64,000 nt of DNA from Congeria kusceri (Eukaryota; Mollusca; Bivalvia; Myida; Dreissenidae): the NCBI GenBank assembly GCA_027627225.1, contig JAPFQT010000087.1, positions 789,001-853,000 on the forward strand, read 5' to 3'. A model generated the notes under the pieces. The model saw nothing but the letters and a program-made list of their open reading frames with translations, had not been told where the DNA came from and did no database searches. Both the position numbers and the translations under genes were made by a program. Below, one piece after another: positions 24,370 to 36,063 of this stretch; position 1 is the stretch's first letter; every line of letters begins with the position of its first letter.

Positions 24370-24660
24370 TTATTATTATTATTATTATTATTATTTCTAT
24401 CATTATTATTGTTCTTATTAGCGACAGTAGTTGCATCTGCAGCAGAAGTAACTATAGCAGCTTCATTGGCAGTTGCAGCTGTAGTAGTATCTACAGCAGT
24501 AGCAGTAGGCGCAGCAGCAGTAGGCGCAGCAGCAGCAGCTAATGTAGATGTTAATGGAAGCAGTAATAATGTTAGCAGACGTAATAATAGTAATAAGACT
24601 GTTAGTAGTAGTAGTAGTAGAAGTAGCTGTTGCTGTTGTTATTGATGATGTAGTTCTAGC
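24370..24660. repeat. ATT and GCA/GTA triplet tract (copy B, expanded)
   Basis: Counterpart of 4379-4640. It contains an additional gcagcagtaggc-type unit and extra gta triplets, for a net gain of roughly 25 bp over copy A across this block and its edges. Confidence 0.75.
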
Positions 24661-25847
24661 AATATGTTGTTGTTCTGGTAAACTATGTTGCTGGTTTGGT
24701 TGTGTTGTTGGCAGCTGCTTAGTATTTGCATTGTTTCATTAATTTGTATTTCATCTCTTACACGTAGTACAAAAAATTAACGTTCATATTGATAGAAATA
24801 CTAAAACACACAAAGAATAACAATTAAAATTTCAACGTGTAATTAAAGCCTCAAAATCTGCATTGAGCATACAAATTAACTTTAAAATATATTATTCTGT
24901 GAACGTAATTAAGCATTTCCTCAACACAATTTCTTCGTTCGTATAGTATTCCGTACAACGTAAGATTTAACACTACTTAATAAAAAGCACCAAAAAAAAA
25001 CGCCAACCATTTAAAAAATCAGCATCGAGTTATTCAGCATGTAAAATGTGTCAAATGTTTTTAGTCGTCATTATGGTTTTGTAAATACATTTTATCTCTG
25101 CATTTGTTTTTCTATTGTTGAAAATATGGATATTTAATACGGATTCGGTGTCTTTAATCTGGAAGTAAATCAGTAATGTAGAATTCAATAATACACATTA
25201 ACTAGTAACACGTTATGCCATGTTGCATTGTTCAATGCTGGGCTTAAGAACATATCCATACGTAACACAATTGTTACTATTAACAGCTCGAAATTGCATT
25301 AAAAAAAGTTATTACAACTGTTGAATTATATAAATGCTGTATTTGTTATAAATAACACGTCGAGCATTGATAGAAACAAGATTTTTAGAAATGGGTAATG
25401 TTTCAATATTTTCAATAGTTATGTTATTTCAAATCGTTTTCGTATTTACAATCCAAATTTTTGTTGTTACGTTGGAAATGTGAAGACCATATTTCGCACA
25501 AGTCTAACTTCGAATTTCAATGTTTGCAATGACGTGGAAAATACTAGCATAACATTTATCACGTAGATAAATGGCCATGTATTGGTTTGATATCGTCAAT
25601 AAACTATCGGTTCATCTGTATTTTACGAAGCGATCATATGTTGTTCTTACATTTCGGAGTGGTACATATTAATTAATTGTCCGTTTACATTTGCTGTTCT
25701 TCAATTGACAGAGTGTTCCATCATTTGTTGTTCTTCCTTCTTTTTTTGGAATTCAATTCTGCTCTTCCATTCAGAAAAATTCTGCAAAAGAGAAATAAGA
25801 TATACACCAATTTCGATTTTCTTTCCAATGTATGAATTTTAAAAGTT
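24661..25847. other. AT-rich DNA without recognisable features (copy B)
   Basis: Counterpart of 4641-5857 with several substitutions and small indels; nothing else seen. Confidence 0.5.
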
Positions 25848-25924
25848 ATCATCATCATCAGCAGCAGCAGCATCGTCATCATCGTCGCCATTGACGTCGT
25901 CATCGTCATCGTCGTTGTTTCTAG
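25848..25924. repeat. CAT/CAG/CGT triplet tract (copy B)
   Basis: Counterpart of 5858-5938 with one fewer cag and one substitution. Confidence 0.8.
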
Positions 25925-25976
25925 CAACAACAGGATGAAGCCGTGCCTCATCGTTAAACATTTATATGCTTGTCAA

Positions 25977-26036
25977 ATATTGTACCAACACTCAATAATA
26001 CTTTGCATGGCATCGCATTCTTACAGCTTTTTATAA
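25977..26036. repeat. Single 60-bp unit at the position of the copy-A array
   Basis: One 60-bp unit lies between flanks identical to those of the copy-A array. It differs from the array unit at two positions (aataatac versus aataatgc, and gctttttat versus gctttgtat). It therefore probably represents the unexpanded state rather than one unit left after contraction of the array. Confidence 0.95.
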
Positions 26037-26133
26037 CCCTACTAATCATTGACAGTTGATTGTTTTCTTAATAAAGTTTGTATTTTACGTGAATTCTTGA
26101 AAATACACTTCATTACAAATTATCATTTATGCT

Positions 26134-26399
26134 CGTCGTCTGCATCGTCCGTTCATTGTCGCCGGCACCGTCTGCAGATTGTCGCCGGCACCGTCCGCAG
26201 ATTGTCGCCGGCATTGTCCGCTGATTGTCGCTGAAGTCGTCCGCCGATTGTCGCCGGCATCGTCCGCCTGATTGTCGCTGGCATTGTCCGCTGATTGTCG
26301 CCGACATCGTCCGCCGACTGTCGCCGACATCGTCCGCTGGTTGTCGCCGGAATCGTCCACTGGTTGTCGCCAGCATCATCTGCTGATTGTCGTCTTCAT
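26134..26399. repeat. 23-bp minisatellite, array 1 (copy B)
   Basis: Counterpart of 13049-13312 with several substitutions and a one-base insertion (gtccgcctgatt), which shifts all frames and argues against coding function. Confidence 0.9.
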
Positions 26400-26743
26400 T
26401 GAGACCACTATCATCAATATCATCTCAAGTATTATCATAACAATATCATAACATAACACTATCAAGACACAATCACCATCATCATTATTTGTATATATCG
26501 TTACAATTATTTATTTTAAGTTTTCAATCATTCATTGTAAATTTTCTACAACAGTACACACGTTGACATATACAACAGAAATTCCCACGATTATATCGTA
26601 AGCTAACATTTTTAAATCACCGTGAACCCTGAATATCACTCTTAAATCAGTTTTAACGAATAAAGGTCTTAAAACTAAAGCAATACATGTAGCTATGTGA
26701 TATTCATGACAATACTATTTATTATATAATTACCATTTATGCT
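26400..26743. other. Flank between 23-bp arrays 1 and 2 (copy B)
   Basis: Counterpart of 13313-13656. The last cluster of differences from copy A lies near 26558-26582; beyond that the copies become nearly identical. Confidence 0.7.
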
Positions 26744-27446
26744 CGTCGGCATCGTCCGCTGCTTGCCATCGGCATCGTCCGCTGCTTGTCGCCTGCATCG
26801 TCCGCTGCTTGTCGTCGGCATCGTCCGCTGCTTGTAGTCGTCATCGTCCGCTGCTTGTAGTCGGCATCGTCCGCTGCTTGTAGTCGGCATCGTCCGATGC
26901 TTATCGTCAGCATCGTCCGCTGTTTGTAGTCGGCATCGTCCGCTGTTTGTAGTCGGCATCGACCGATGCTTGTCGTCGGCATCATCCGATGCTTGTAGTC
27001 GGCATCGGCCTCTGTTTGAAGTCGGCATCGTCCGCTGCTTGTCGTCGGTATCGTTCGCTGTTTGTAGTCGGCATCGTCCGATGCTTGTAGTCGGCATCGT
27101 CCGCTGCTTGTCGTCGGTATCGTCCGCTGTTTGTAGTCGGCATCGTCCGATGCTTGTCGTCGGCATCGTCCGCTGTTTGTGGTCGGCATCGTCTGCTGCT
27201 TGTCGTCGGTATCGTTCTCTTCTTGTCGTTGGTATCGTCCGCTGCTGGTCGCAGGAATCGTTCGCTGCTTGTCGTCGGCATCGTCGGCTGTTGATCACCG
27301 GCATCGTCGGCTGGTTAACGCCGTCATCGTCGGTTGGTTACGCCGGCATCGACCTCTGCTTGTGGTCGGCATCGTCCACTGAGTGTTGCCGGTATCGTCC
27401 GCTGATTGTCGCCGGAATCGTCCGCCTGTTGTCGCCGGAAACGCCA
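26744..27446. repeat. 23-bp minisatellite, array 2 (copy B)
   Basis: Counterpart of 13657-14359. I found no difference between the two, which is unusual for a minisatellite and points to very recent common origin or homogenisation. Confidence 0.92.
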
Positions 27447-28080
27447 ATATAGTCTTCATCGAGAACACTATCATCAATATCACCACAAGTATCACCATAC
27501 CAATATCATAACATAACACTATCAAGACACAATCACTATCATTACAATTATTTGTATATATATCGTTACAATCATGTTTAAAAATCTTAATCATTTTAAA
27601 TTTTCAACAACAGTTATGTATATTTATAAATACAACGCATTTATACATTTAAGAATCACATGACGATATCGTATTTTATAATCACACAAGTTTACATTTT
27701 GAAATCCAACAAATGTAAGCATAATTTGTTTATAAACCTTAACATGCAAACAGATGAAAAGTAACAACCCTGAATTATAGAGAAGGGATGGGACAGAAAT
27801 TTACCGTTCATGCACGTTAGGTAAGTTTGTTTCCGTTGTGTCCCTGTTGTCATTGAAAGTCTCCTGCGCATGCGCACACCAAGTGAGTGGAGGCAGCGGA
27901 TGGAGCTGGTCGGCGTCGAGCTCCGATTGTCGTCTGCATCCGGCTCGCGCACGTGAAGATAATAATATAATATCATTATCTTCTAATAAGATCTTACAAT
28001 TACTTTGTAATATATATGTTAGGTAAATAAAATGGAATACTGAAAACTCATCAAGAGGACAAAAATAAAACAGAAATAAG
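27447..28080. other. Module flank and GC-rich patch, ending at a deletion junction (copy B)
   Basis: Counterpart of 14360-14993, including the NRF1-type palindrome at 27865-27876. At 28080/28081 the sequence jumps from gaaataag directly into a 23-bp unit, skipping what corresponds to 14994-15343 in copy A. Confidence 0.7.
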
Positions 28081-28533
28081 TGCATCGTGGTATGTTTGTT
28101 GTCTGCACGGTGGTCTGTTTTGATGTCTACAACGTGGTCTGTTTGATATCTGGCCTTGTTGTCTGCATCTAGGTCTTGTCTGCATCGTGGTCTGTTTGTT
28201 GTCAGCATTGTGGTATTGTTGTCTGCATCGTGGTCTGTTTGATTCCAGCATCGCGGTCTGTTTCTTGTCTGCATCATGGTATGTTTGTTGTCTGCATCGT
28301 GGTCTGTTTGTTGTCTACATCGTGGTTTGTTTGTTGTCTGCATCATGATATGTTTGTTGTCTGCATCGTGGTCTGGTTGTTGTCTGCACCGTTCTATGTT
28401 TGCTGTCTGCATCGTGGTCTGTTTGTTGTATGCATCGTGATCTATCTGTTGTACGCATCATGGTTTTTCTGTTGTCTGCATCGTGGTCTGTTTTTTGTCT
28501 ACATCTTGATGTGTTTGTGGACAGCATCGTTGT
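28081..28533. repeat. 23-bp minisatellite, array 3 (copy B, shortened)
   Basis: Counterpart of 15344-15796, about 20 units. The first ~9 units and the upstream flank seen in copy A are absent. Confidence 0.92.
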
Positions 28534-28688
28534 AAAAAGATTTAATGTTAATAAAACAGATAAATTTCGTCCATGTATAAAAACAACAACATTCTTTTTA
28601 CACCCGATCCCGAATTTTGAGTCAAAGCTGCCATTTGTGTACACAAAGTCAAGAGAAAGTGTATATTTAACGGATTAACGGATTAATA

Positions 28689-28890
28689 TAGGCCGTAGTC
28701 ATAGTGGTGTTATGGATATGGTGTCCGCCTTGCGATTGGGAGATCGTGAGTTCGATCCCTTGTCAGAGGCGCTCGAATGCTTTTCTCAACATACACCAAA
28801 TACTGGTTCTACCCAGAAAACGAACTCGAAAATGTCTCCATGAAACTCTGGCTTTCGACACAATCGATCTTTAATTAATACTTTTCAACG
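28689..28890 (+). mobile_element. tRNA-derived SINE (copy B)
   Basis: Same element as 15952-16153, with the same flanking 12-bp repeats (28677-28688 and 28891-28902). It was therefore present before the segment duplicated. I found no difference inside the element. Confidence 0.85.
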
Positions 28891-28902
28891 AACGGATTAA
28901 TA

Positions 28903-29849
28903 CATTAGACACTGAAGATTTCATACTTTCTAATAAATTTGAGAAGTAGTGCCTTTAAGACAAATTTATACTTTTTAATGGCATGAACACGTGATTTCAT
29001 TATGACTTATCTGTTGCTGGGATCCAATAGCAACCGGCCTCGTTCCCTCAATCGTTACGAAACAGGAGCACCGTCGAAGTGAGGATTGCGTCTACACGCG
29101 ATCGATGAAACCTTTTAACTTGGCGGCCTGGAACCGGAAGAAAGCGTCTACAGGAGACAGATTAACATTGCGTCTTCAGAGCACGTGACATATAAAACGT
29201 AGGGTTTAAGAACAAGAAATATGTACTTTTAACTGACAAAAGTGTATATGCTAGCAAAATTTGGCGACATATATTGCTAGATTATGTTCGAAAACTGTGC
29301 CAAGTTGTGTATATATACGTGTAGCATGATTTTCAAGACTTCGTAAATTCAATCTGAAGTTGCAAGTACTAGTATTATACATACATGTATTATATAAGAT
29401 GCACACAAAAACATTGCACTGGGCTGACACGTGACATTCTATGTTTATCAGAATTAAATCGCTTAAGTCGTACAAATTAACACTTTAATTACCCTGTTAA
29501 TAAGTTCTATTAATATCGTTTCGTACAATTTAAACTATAGAAATATTAGACTTACAATGATATGATTAGCCAATATCGCCACGTTTGGAGTTGTGTGTTG
29601 AAGTAGTCCGCTGTGTCAGATTGTATGACATCCATATTGCTCGGGAACAACGAACCAATGGTGCGTTCGCGCTTTTTTTTCAATAATATTTATGCGCAGT
29701 AAACAGCGCTGAATCACAATCGAAAACCCTCGATGCAAATTTTACGCCAATCATCGTGAAACAAGTGCTCATTGAAATCCACGTGTAAATCGCCCGGGGT
29801 AAATTTGTTTTGTTATAGTGAACTGGTAAAAATTAATCGGATAAGTAAT
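28903..29849. other. Non-genic DNA (copy B)
   Basis: Counterpart of 16166-17112, essentially identical; no gene seen. Confidence 0.4.
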
Positions 29850-30105
29850 CCAGGGCTCGTATTTATCAAAGATTCTTATGTCATTCTTATCTTAAGTTGA
29901 AAATAAGTAAAATTTGAATTTGAGTATGAAGAACTAGGCCATGAAATATTTGCATGATAAATATGTGAACTTACCCTGAATTATATTGCATGTTTTGTTT
30001 CGAAATATTTAAACCTCGTATTAATTGTCAGAAAATCTAAGTATAAAATTAGAGAAGACTTTTCTTTATTTTTGGTCTAAGATACTTTTTGAATACGAGC
30101 CCTGG
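29850..30105. mobile_element. MITE-like element with ccagggctcg termini (copy B)
   Basis: Same element as 17113-17368, carried along by the duplication. Confidence 0.75.
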
Positions 30106-31074
30106 GGCGTAACAAAACATGCTGCCTTTGCACGTTTCGCTTACAAAGCAAAATACATAAAACATTAGAATCATCACCGTCAGGACAACATAGTATCCTT
30201 TATCGGCGTGAAAATGTTTAAAATATAATTACAGTTTAGAATTATAACTAAATTCACTTATGTTTTTGAGCGTGTAGTAAAATGTGTCAAGTTACGCCCA
30301 CGATTACGTGTAAATCATAGCACCACTTAATGATTGCAAATTAAAGTTGAAATCAGCGGGAGACCTTCGACTTTTAATAGACAGTTCACACATAATTTTC
30401 CGACTTAATAATGATAATTGATTATCTGTCTGTGTAATTTCAAAACGAAAATTGTCGAGCGATGCATACTATCAACAATGTGTTGGTCCACATATTAACG
30501 ACTTATGATTACTATTATTATGATGATAATACATATTTTATTACGAAACATTCTAGTTTTCCAGAAAGAAAGAAGTAAAGCAAGCATAGCTTATTCTGCA
30601 ATAACTCCTTTTTTAGGATTATAAAGTTTAAAAAAAAGAAAATAAACAACTTATAGAAGAAAAGTTCGACAATTACAACTTTCGTTCAGTTTTACTGTAC
30701 TTCGCATTGTAAAAGTAGAATTTAATACCAGTTCATGTCAGATCGAAATAATTATCGCATTATCGTTGTTTATTTGGAAATAAACAACAATTTGTCCTTT
30801 TGGTGCTTATAAACTATTTTTAATCAAAAATTATTTCTTAAAATAACGATAAAAATAGGTCGAAATTAATGTATTTCGTTTTATGTTTTATCAAAGTGGT
30901 GTTATAATATAGATTTGTATTGGTTGATGAATGACGTCACTGTAAAGCGGTGGCCGCGTGGGAACGTCTGAATGACGTAACTATCAGAGGTAACGCGCGA
31001 TTATGACCAGAACATATAATAGCAAAATGTTTTTACAACATATTGCACATTTTATTTTGTCAAATCATTTAAGA
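30106..31074. other. AT-rich DNA with truncated foldback fragment and CRE cluster (copy B)
   Basis: Counterpart of 17369-18337. The CRE palindrome is at 30932-30939 and the second CRE-like site at 30973-30980. After the copy ends at 31074, unique sequence follows that contains gtaagt and, at 31133, an atg in a good start context (caccatgg) leading into only 13 codons. Confidence 0.4.
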
Positions 31075-31845
31075 ATCGGTGTAAGTTTTAATGCGCCGTC
31101 ATTACATGGCGAGGGCGTCATTTCTACGCACCATGGAGCCGTTTCATCAAGGGTTGCAGCGCAGCTTTAAATGAAATCAGTTATCAGAATATATTTTAAC
31201 CAAAATGTATTTTATCTGAATGAATTATTGGCGCTGGTTAAATACCGGTCACTAATAGTCAAAGTTTGAAATTGGCGAATATGCGGGGTGTGAATACACA
31301 AACACTTTAATCATTAGATATCTCTATCGCCTATATCAGCAGGCAATTTTTTTTTCGCCACGCAGGTATAGAATTAAGTAGTCAACCCTTAGAAATGCCG
31401 ATTTGTGGGACCGTGCATCCGATGTCCAGTGCACGTGAACCAGTATGAATCACGTGCAACCAAGTTATATAATTTCGTTTCAATATCAATTCATACTTAT
31501 CCGGAATCCAGTTCAGATGTGCAGACGGACGACAATTCCTACAGACGACAGTTCCATGTGTCTAGAAATAGATGGACCAGTTTATGTACCACCATACAAG
31601 CAGAAGTTGTGACGACCAGTTTGTTCTAGAGTTGCTGCAAGACCTCTAGAGTGCAGCACGTGATTGATGGCTGTTGTTTGACAATAACGAAATAATCACA
31701 GCGAATATACGTTAGAACTATTTAACATTTTTCAAAGTTAGATATTATACAAGTATGGACTTTTTAGCTGTGCAATATCATGTAATGGTGCACAGAAAAA
31801 TCCATCACATGATACGGCACAGGTAAACAGTTCATATTTGTTTTA
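31075..31845. other. Unique DNA with a diverged dispersed repeat
   Basis: No complete gene. Bases about 31500-31590 resemble 36515-36590, and both can be read forward as a TDD...RRQ.HVSR.R peptide. An inverted pair, ctgtgcaatatcatgt and catgatacggcacag, at about 31768-31815 could fold into a hairpin. Confidence 0.4.
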
Positions 31846-32224
31846 TTATATGACTTATAAAATAAATGGCAGCTGATGGCGTTTTAAGAAAAACAACAAC
31901 ACACATTTATTTGTTTAAATCGTAATATCAAAACAAAAAATAAATAATTCGGTTACTTCCCTTGTTCTAATTTTAAAGGGAGATCACCGTTTCGGTTCAC
32001 GAGTATTACCGATCCGTACTTCGGGACAAGACGTAATTGAACGAAACCAGTCTCGGCTAAACTCGCAAGTTTGTTGGGATTCCAAATAAACTATTTTTAG
32101 TTACTGTGCAATATCATCTGATAATTGCACGATGGAAGTAAAAACTGTGCAACATAACGTATGATTTTCTCTCGAGGGTGTGTCGCTGAGCCAATCAAAT
32201 AACGTTTATTTATAAGTCATATAA
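31846..32224. mobile_element. Candidate MITE with perfect 16-bp inverted ends
   Basis: ttatatgacttataaa (31846-31861) is the exact reverse complement of 32209-32224. The 379-bp interval is non-coding and AT-rich. It includes tgtgcaatatcat-type text that also occurs just left of the element. No target-site duplication is evident. Confidence 0.45.
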
Positions 32225-32239
32225 GTCATATTACAATAG

Positions 32240-32345
32240 TTATTATAACATGACATGCGCAGCGTTTTCTGTAGACAAAGAACAAAATACACATGGCATC
32301 GTTAAATTACTAATAAACAACCCGAAAAAAATAGTTCCGAAAGAT
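32240..32345 (+). mobile_element. Left fragment of the three-hairpin foldback element
   Basis: Contains aacatgacatgcgcagcg, tagacaaagaacaaaat and aataaacaac in the order seen in the fuller copies at 32949, 36689 and 38081. The hairpin part is missing. Confidence 0.6.
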
Positions 32346-32439
32346 AAGATCTCGTTACCACGACTTAATATGTCGCGGGAACCACATAAATAAAAACATG
32401 CACATGTCACATCTATGCCACCGTAGGTTTCAGAGGAGA

Positions 32440-32520
32440 AGATTTCTTAAATTGTTGACAACGACGGACGGTGACTGACCAAAATAGCTCAGCATTGGAA
32501 GTGCTCAGGTGAGCTAAGAA
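32440..32520 (+). repeat. Solo tail of a hairpin-tailed interspersed repeat
   Basis: acgacggacggtgactgacc is followed by tagctcagcattggaagtgc and tcaggtgagcta, which pair as tagctca/tgagcta. The same arrangement ends the longer repeat at 35210-36005 (acgacggactgtgagtgacc, then agctcacc...gagcact). I recall this tail as common in bivalve genomes; that is from memory, not a search. Confidence 0.6.
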
Positions 32521-32948
32521 AGAACGTGCATGTTTAATTTTGATGTTGATTAACAGAACAATCATTTAATTCGAAGAAAATCATTTAAACATAAATTAAA
32601 TATTCCCAACAGTGTCGCTTTTTCTTTATTAACATGTCTTGAAATATTAACGATTTGTTATTTTTGTTTGAGAAAATATAATAACCTTAAGATTTTGCTA
32701 ATAAATATTTATATAATAATAGTTCATGTTGAATATAAAGTTTTATATAATGAAAACAGTAACCTTGGTTGTTATTTCCAGACGACAGCCATATGTTGAT
32801 AAAAAAAACACCTTATTTATTTGGAAATATAGAGTGAATTTTTCATCGAAGCAGATTGCATTCATTCGCTAGAACATGTAAAAAATACTTTTTATTTTCA
32901 ATAATTTGCTAATGTTTTTCTTTCGGCTATTTATGTTTTAAACAGAAG
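32521..32948. other. AT-rich DNA, nothing recognised
   Basis: No open frame, repeat or regulatory motif that I can support. Confidence 0.5.
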
Positions 32949-33285
32949 TTCTAACATGACACGAACAGAGTTTTTTATAGACAAGGAAGAAAAAGTTCCG
33001 TTGTTAAATTGCCAATAAACAATTCGAAAACGTAGTTCCGAAACTGTCAATTATAGTTCGAATTGTAATTGCAGAATAATTTTGTCATGTCAAGTTGGAA
33101 TCGAAATAATGTTTTCTTTATCGTTGTTTATCTGTAATAAACAACGATTTTTCGTTCTGATGCGCGTATCTTAAACCACTCGGGCAAATGCCCTCTTAGA
33201 TTAATTCCTAAGCACCAGAACTCAAAATCGTTGTTTATTTACGGAACAACAACTCAAAATAGAAAATGGTTTCTTAATTATACAT
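32949..33285 (+). mobile_element. Three-hairpin foldback element, near full length
   Basis: The order is ttctaacatgacac at the left end, tagacaaggaagaaaaag, tgtcatgtcaagttggaatc, then three consecutive hairpins. These are cgttgtttatctgt pairing with ataaacaacg; gttctgatgcg pairing with a degraded right arm; and atcgttgtttat pairing with a weak partner. The middle hairpin arms are more diverged here than in the copies at 36689 and 38081. Confidence 0.75.
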
Positions 33286-33354
33286 GAATGCCTGGCGCCA
33301 AAAAAAATGTACACTCGTTTTAATTTACCTGAATTTAAAATAGGTTTTAAACAA

Positions 33355-34005
33355 GCGACTTTTCATGTACTTGTCAGAGTTACTGGCTTTTTTCTAAAAC
33401 ACACTGTTTGGATAGAAGGGGACAATTAAACAATAAACACGTTCAATTTCGTTCTCGAGTTACTGAGTTGAAAGCATTTATCTAATTTACAAACCAGTGT
33501 CATTGACCCTGATCCCACCCGCTCACATGCAAACTCATGCAATGCAATGTATGCAATGTACGGTATCTATAAACTGAGTTTCATTAAAATACTTTAATTT
33601 GTTCTTGAGTTATTGAGCAGAAACTGTTTTTTTCTATTTTAGCTACAGTGACATTGATTCTACCCACACCACCCCAAATGCAATCCCAAGTTACGTATTG
33701 CTTTAGGGTATCTTTGTATGAAGATTCGTTCTCGAGTAAAAGAGTGGAAATCAAAAGTTGACACCGCCACCCCACCCACGGGGGAATGTAAAATTTCTAA
33801 GTGTAAAAAGGCCAATAATTTTGACAAATTTCAAACTAGAGTTATAAAAATTGGCCTTTGTGTTCATTTTCATATAGGGAATAAGTGTGTTAAGTTTGAA
33901 TGAAATCCCTCAAGTCATTCCTTAGAAACTATCTAACCAAACACTTTAACCTAGCCTGGACGCCGACACCGACGTCTGGGCGAGTAAAATATCTTTTGAG
34001 CTAAA
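33355..34005 (+). repeat. Diverged interspersed repeat ending in acgccgacaccgacgtc
   Basis: Repeating phrases cgttctcgagt (three times), gtcattgaccctgatc and tttaacctagcc, with an end of acgccgacaccgacgtctgg then gcgagtaaaatat, link it to the 19022-19590 family, which has attacgccgacacc at the same place. It seems to be an old, internally repetitive non-autonomous element. Short frames inside are not conserved. Confidence 0.5.
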
Positions 34006-34257
34006 AACTGCTTTATAGAAACTGCAATATTATATAGAAAGATCACGAACAATGCAAATGAAAAATATGTGTATAGTGATCACAACAATAAAAGTATGTC
34101 CTGTAAAATTCCCTACAGTATTTAATCAAGTAGTACAAACAATAAAGGGCTCGCACGCTGGATTGTGCCAATGGTGTGACGATACTTTGCAATTCAACCT
34201 GCCAACGTGTTTAACAACCACGCGACAGATACCAATCATGCATATCTGACAATCAGG
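34006..34257. other. Unique DNA before the 26-bp array
   Basis: No gene or repeat recognised. Confidence 0.45.
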
Positions 34258-35145
34258 CAACCAAACAGGACAAAACCAAGCGGACGCTACGACATAACAC
34301 AAGCAAGCGGTCGCTACGACATAACACAACAAAGCGGACCCTACGACATGACAAAACCAAGCGACGCAATCAACGTAATGACACAACCAACCCACGCAAC
34401 GAAGCGAAACAATTAAAGCACGCAACGACGCAACACAACCAAGAGACGCAACGACGTCACACACAAGCGACGCATTGACGAAACACAACCAAACGACGCA
34501 ACGAAGCGACACAACCAAATGACGCAACACAACCATGCGACGCAACGAACCAACACAGCCAAGTGATGCAACACAGTGACACAACTAAGCAACGCAACGA
34601 AACAGCCAGCCGACGAAACGAAGCGAAACAACGAACCGACGAAACGAAGCAAACAACCAAGCGGCGCAACGAAGCAAACAACCAAGCGGCGCAACAAAGC
34701 GAAACAACCTACCGACGAAATGAAGCGAAACAACCAACCGACGAAACGAAGCCAAACAACGAAGCGGCGCAACGAAGCGAAAGAACCAAGCGGCACAACG
34801 AAGCAAAACAACCAAGCGGCGCAATGAAGCAAAACAAACAAGCGGCGCAACGAAGCGAAACAACCAAGCGGCGCAACGAAGCGACATAACCAACCAAAGA
34901 AACAAAGCAAAACAACCAACCGACGAAACGAAGCGAAACAACCAAGCGGCGCAACGAAGCAAAACAACCAAGCGGCGCAACGAATCGAAACAACAAAGCA
35001 GCGCAACAAAGCGAAACAACCAAGCGGCGCAGCGAAGCGACATAATCAAGCAATGGAACGACATGACAAAATCAATTGACACAACTATGAGACACAATGA
35101 CGCTAACCAACCAAGAGACACATTGACGTGACACAACCAATCGTT
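34258..35145. repeat. 26-bp minisatellite, about 34 degenerate units
   Basis: The consensus is close to aaacaaccaagcggcgcaac plus gaagcg. Units at the left end are more diverged (gctacgacataac) and homogeneity is best at 34650-35040. The strand shown is purine and C rich. Frames on both strands (Thr/Lys/Asn-rich forward, Leu/Val/Phe/Cys-rich reverse) rotate with the 26-bp period and are not proteins. Confidence 0.9.
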
Positions 35146-35209
35146 TTCAATATAGACGTAGGATAACTGCACCGCCTCATTTTTGGTTGTATTTTATATT
35201 CATGGATTA

Positions 35210-36005
35210 AACCGATTTGTAGGATTTTCGTATCAAGGAATTTCAATGAATATGTCTGTGAAATTATTTCCAAATCCAGCAAGTGGTTTCAGACAAGAAA
35301 ACGTTCACATATTTAAAACATGACATTAATAAACAAAATATAACGCAAAACAGCTCCGCCACCTGGATGACCCAAAGAACATTTCAGTGATATCATTTCT
35401 AAATCCAGCCAGCGGTTTCAAACAAGCAGATTGTAACTGTTTTCAATACAGTCATATAAGATTAACAGCTGCTTCCCTTGGCAACAATGCTGTTTTAACC
35501 AATCAAAATAATTTGAAGGAATTTGGTAGAAGGTCGCCCAAGGTATGTTGTAAAATATTCAGAAAATCCAGTCCTTGGTTTCCGACAAGAGGATTTTCAA
35601 AGTTAATAAAGCCATATAAGGAAAACTGGCGGACATTGTTTTTTTTATAACGAATCAAAATTATTTGCACGAATTTGGTAAAATTACCAAAGGAACATTT
35701 TTGTAAAATTATTTATTATATACAATTTATCTAAAAATAATTATTACAGCAAGTGGTTTCTGACAAGAGGAGCTTTATTTCTTTTTAGATTTTTAAAATG
35801 TATTTGGTTGCTTTGATTTCCTACATTTTGCACTAAATAAACAGACCACACAGGAAAATTCCTGCAAAGTTGGGTTAAATCCGCCAAACCGTTCCAGAGA
35901 AGAACATTGCTTACAGTAAATGGTGACGATGAACGACGGACTGTGAGTGACCACAAAAGCTCACCCTTGTCACTATTGAGCACTTCGGATACAAGTGGAA
36001 ACGAG
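35210..36005 (+). repeat. Hairpin-tailed interspersed repeat with internal ~180-bp units
   Basis: About three imperfect units share aaatccagcaagtggtttc, cagacaag or caacaag, and gaatttggtagaaggtcgcc. The 3' end carries acgacggactgtgagtgacc and a weak agctcacc/gagcac hairpin, as at 32440-32520. An 87-codon forward frame (35387-35650) lies inside the repeat units and is not interpreted as a gene. Confidence 0.6.
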
Positions 36006-36063
36006 CGCCCTATCAACAAACCCCCTTCGCTTAGCTTTCAATATACGAATATAAGATATCCTT

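Larger units (their letters stand above)
19988..31074. repeat. Large direct duplication, copy B
   Basis: Same order and orientation as copy A. Offsets are about 19987 at the left end, 13086-13087 after the 60-bp array, and 12737 from 15344 to the end. B lacks 13 bp present near 1060 in A. It has a 15-bp expansion in a GCA/GTA tract near 24510, a 10-bp expansion near 24190, and only one 60-bp unit. It ends at 31074, after which the sequence differs from what follows copy A. It could be a genuine tandem duplication or the second haplotype of the same locus placed in series by the assembler. Confidence 0.95.

Noticed and set aside
34126..35172. Cys/Val/Leu-rich membrane-like proteins on the minus strand across 34.1-35.2 kb
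   Set aside because: All three minus-strand frames give similar hydrophobic sequences from the 26-bp repeat, which indicates periodic composition and not membrane segments.
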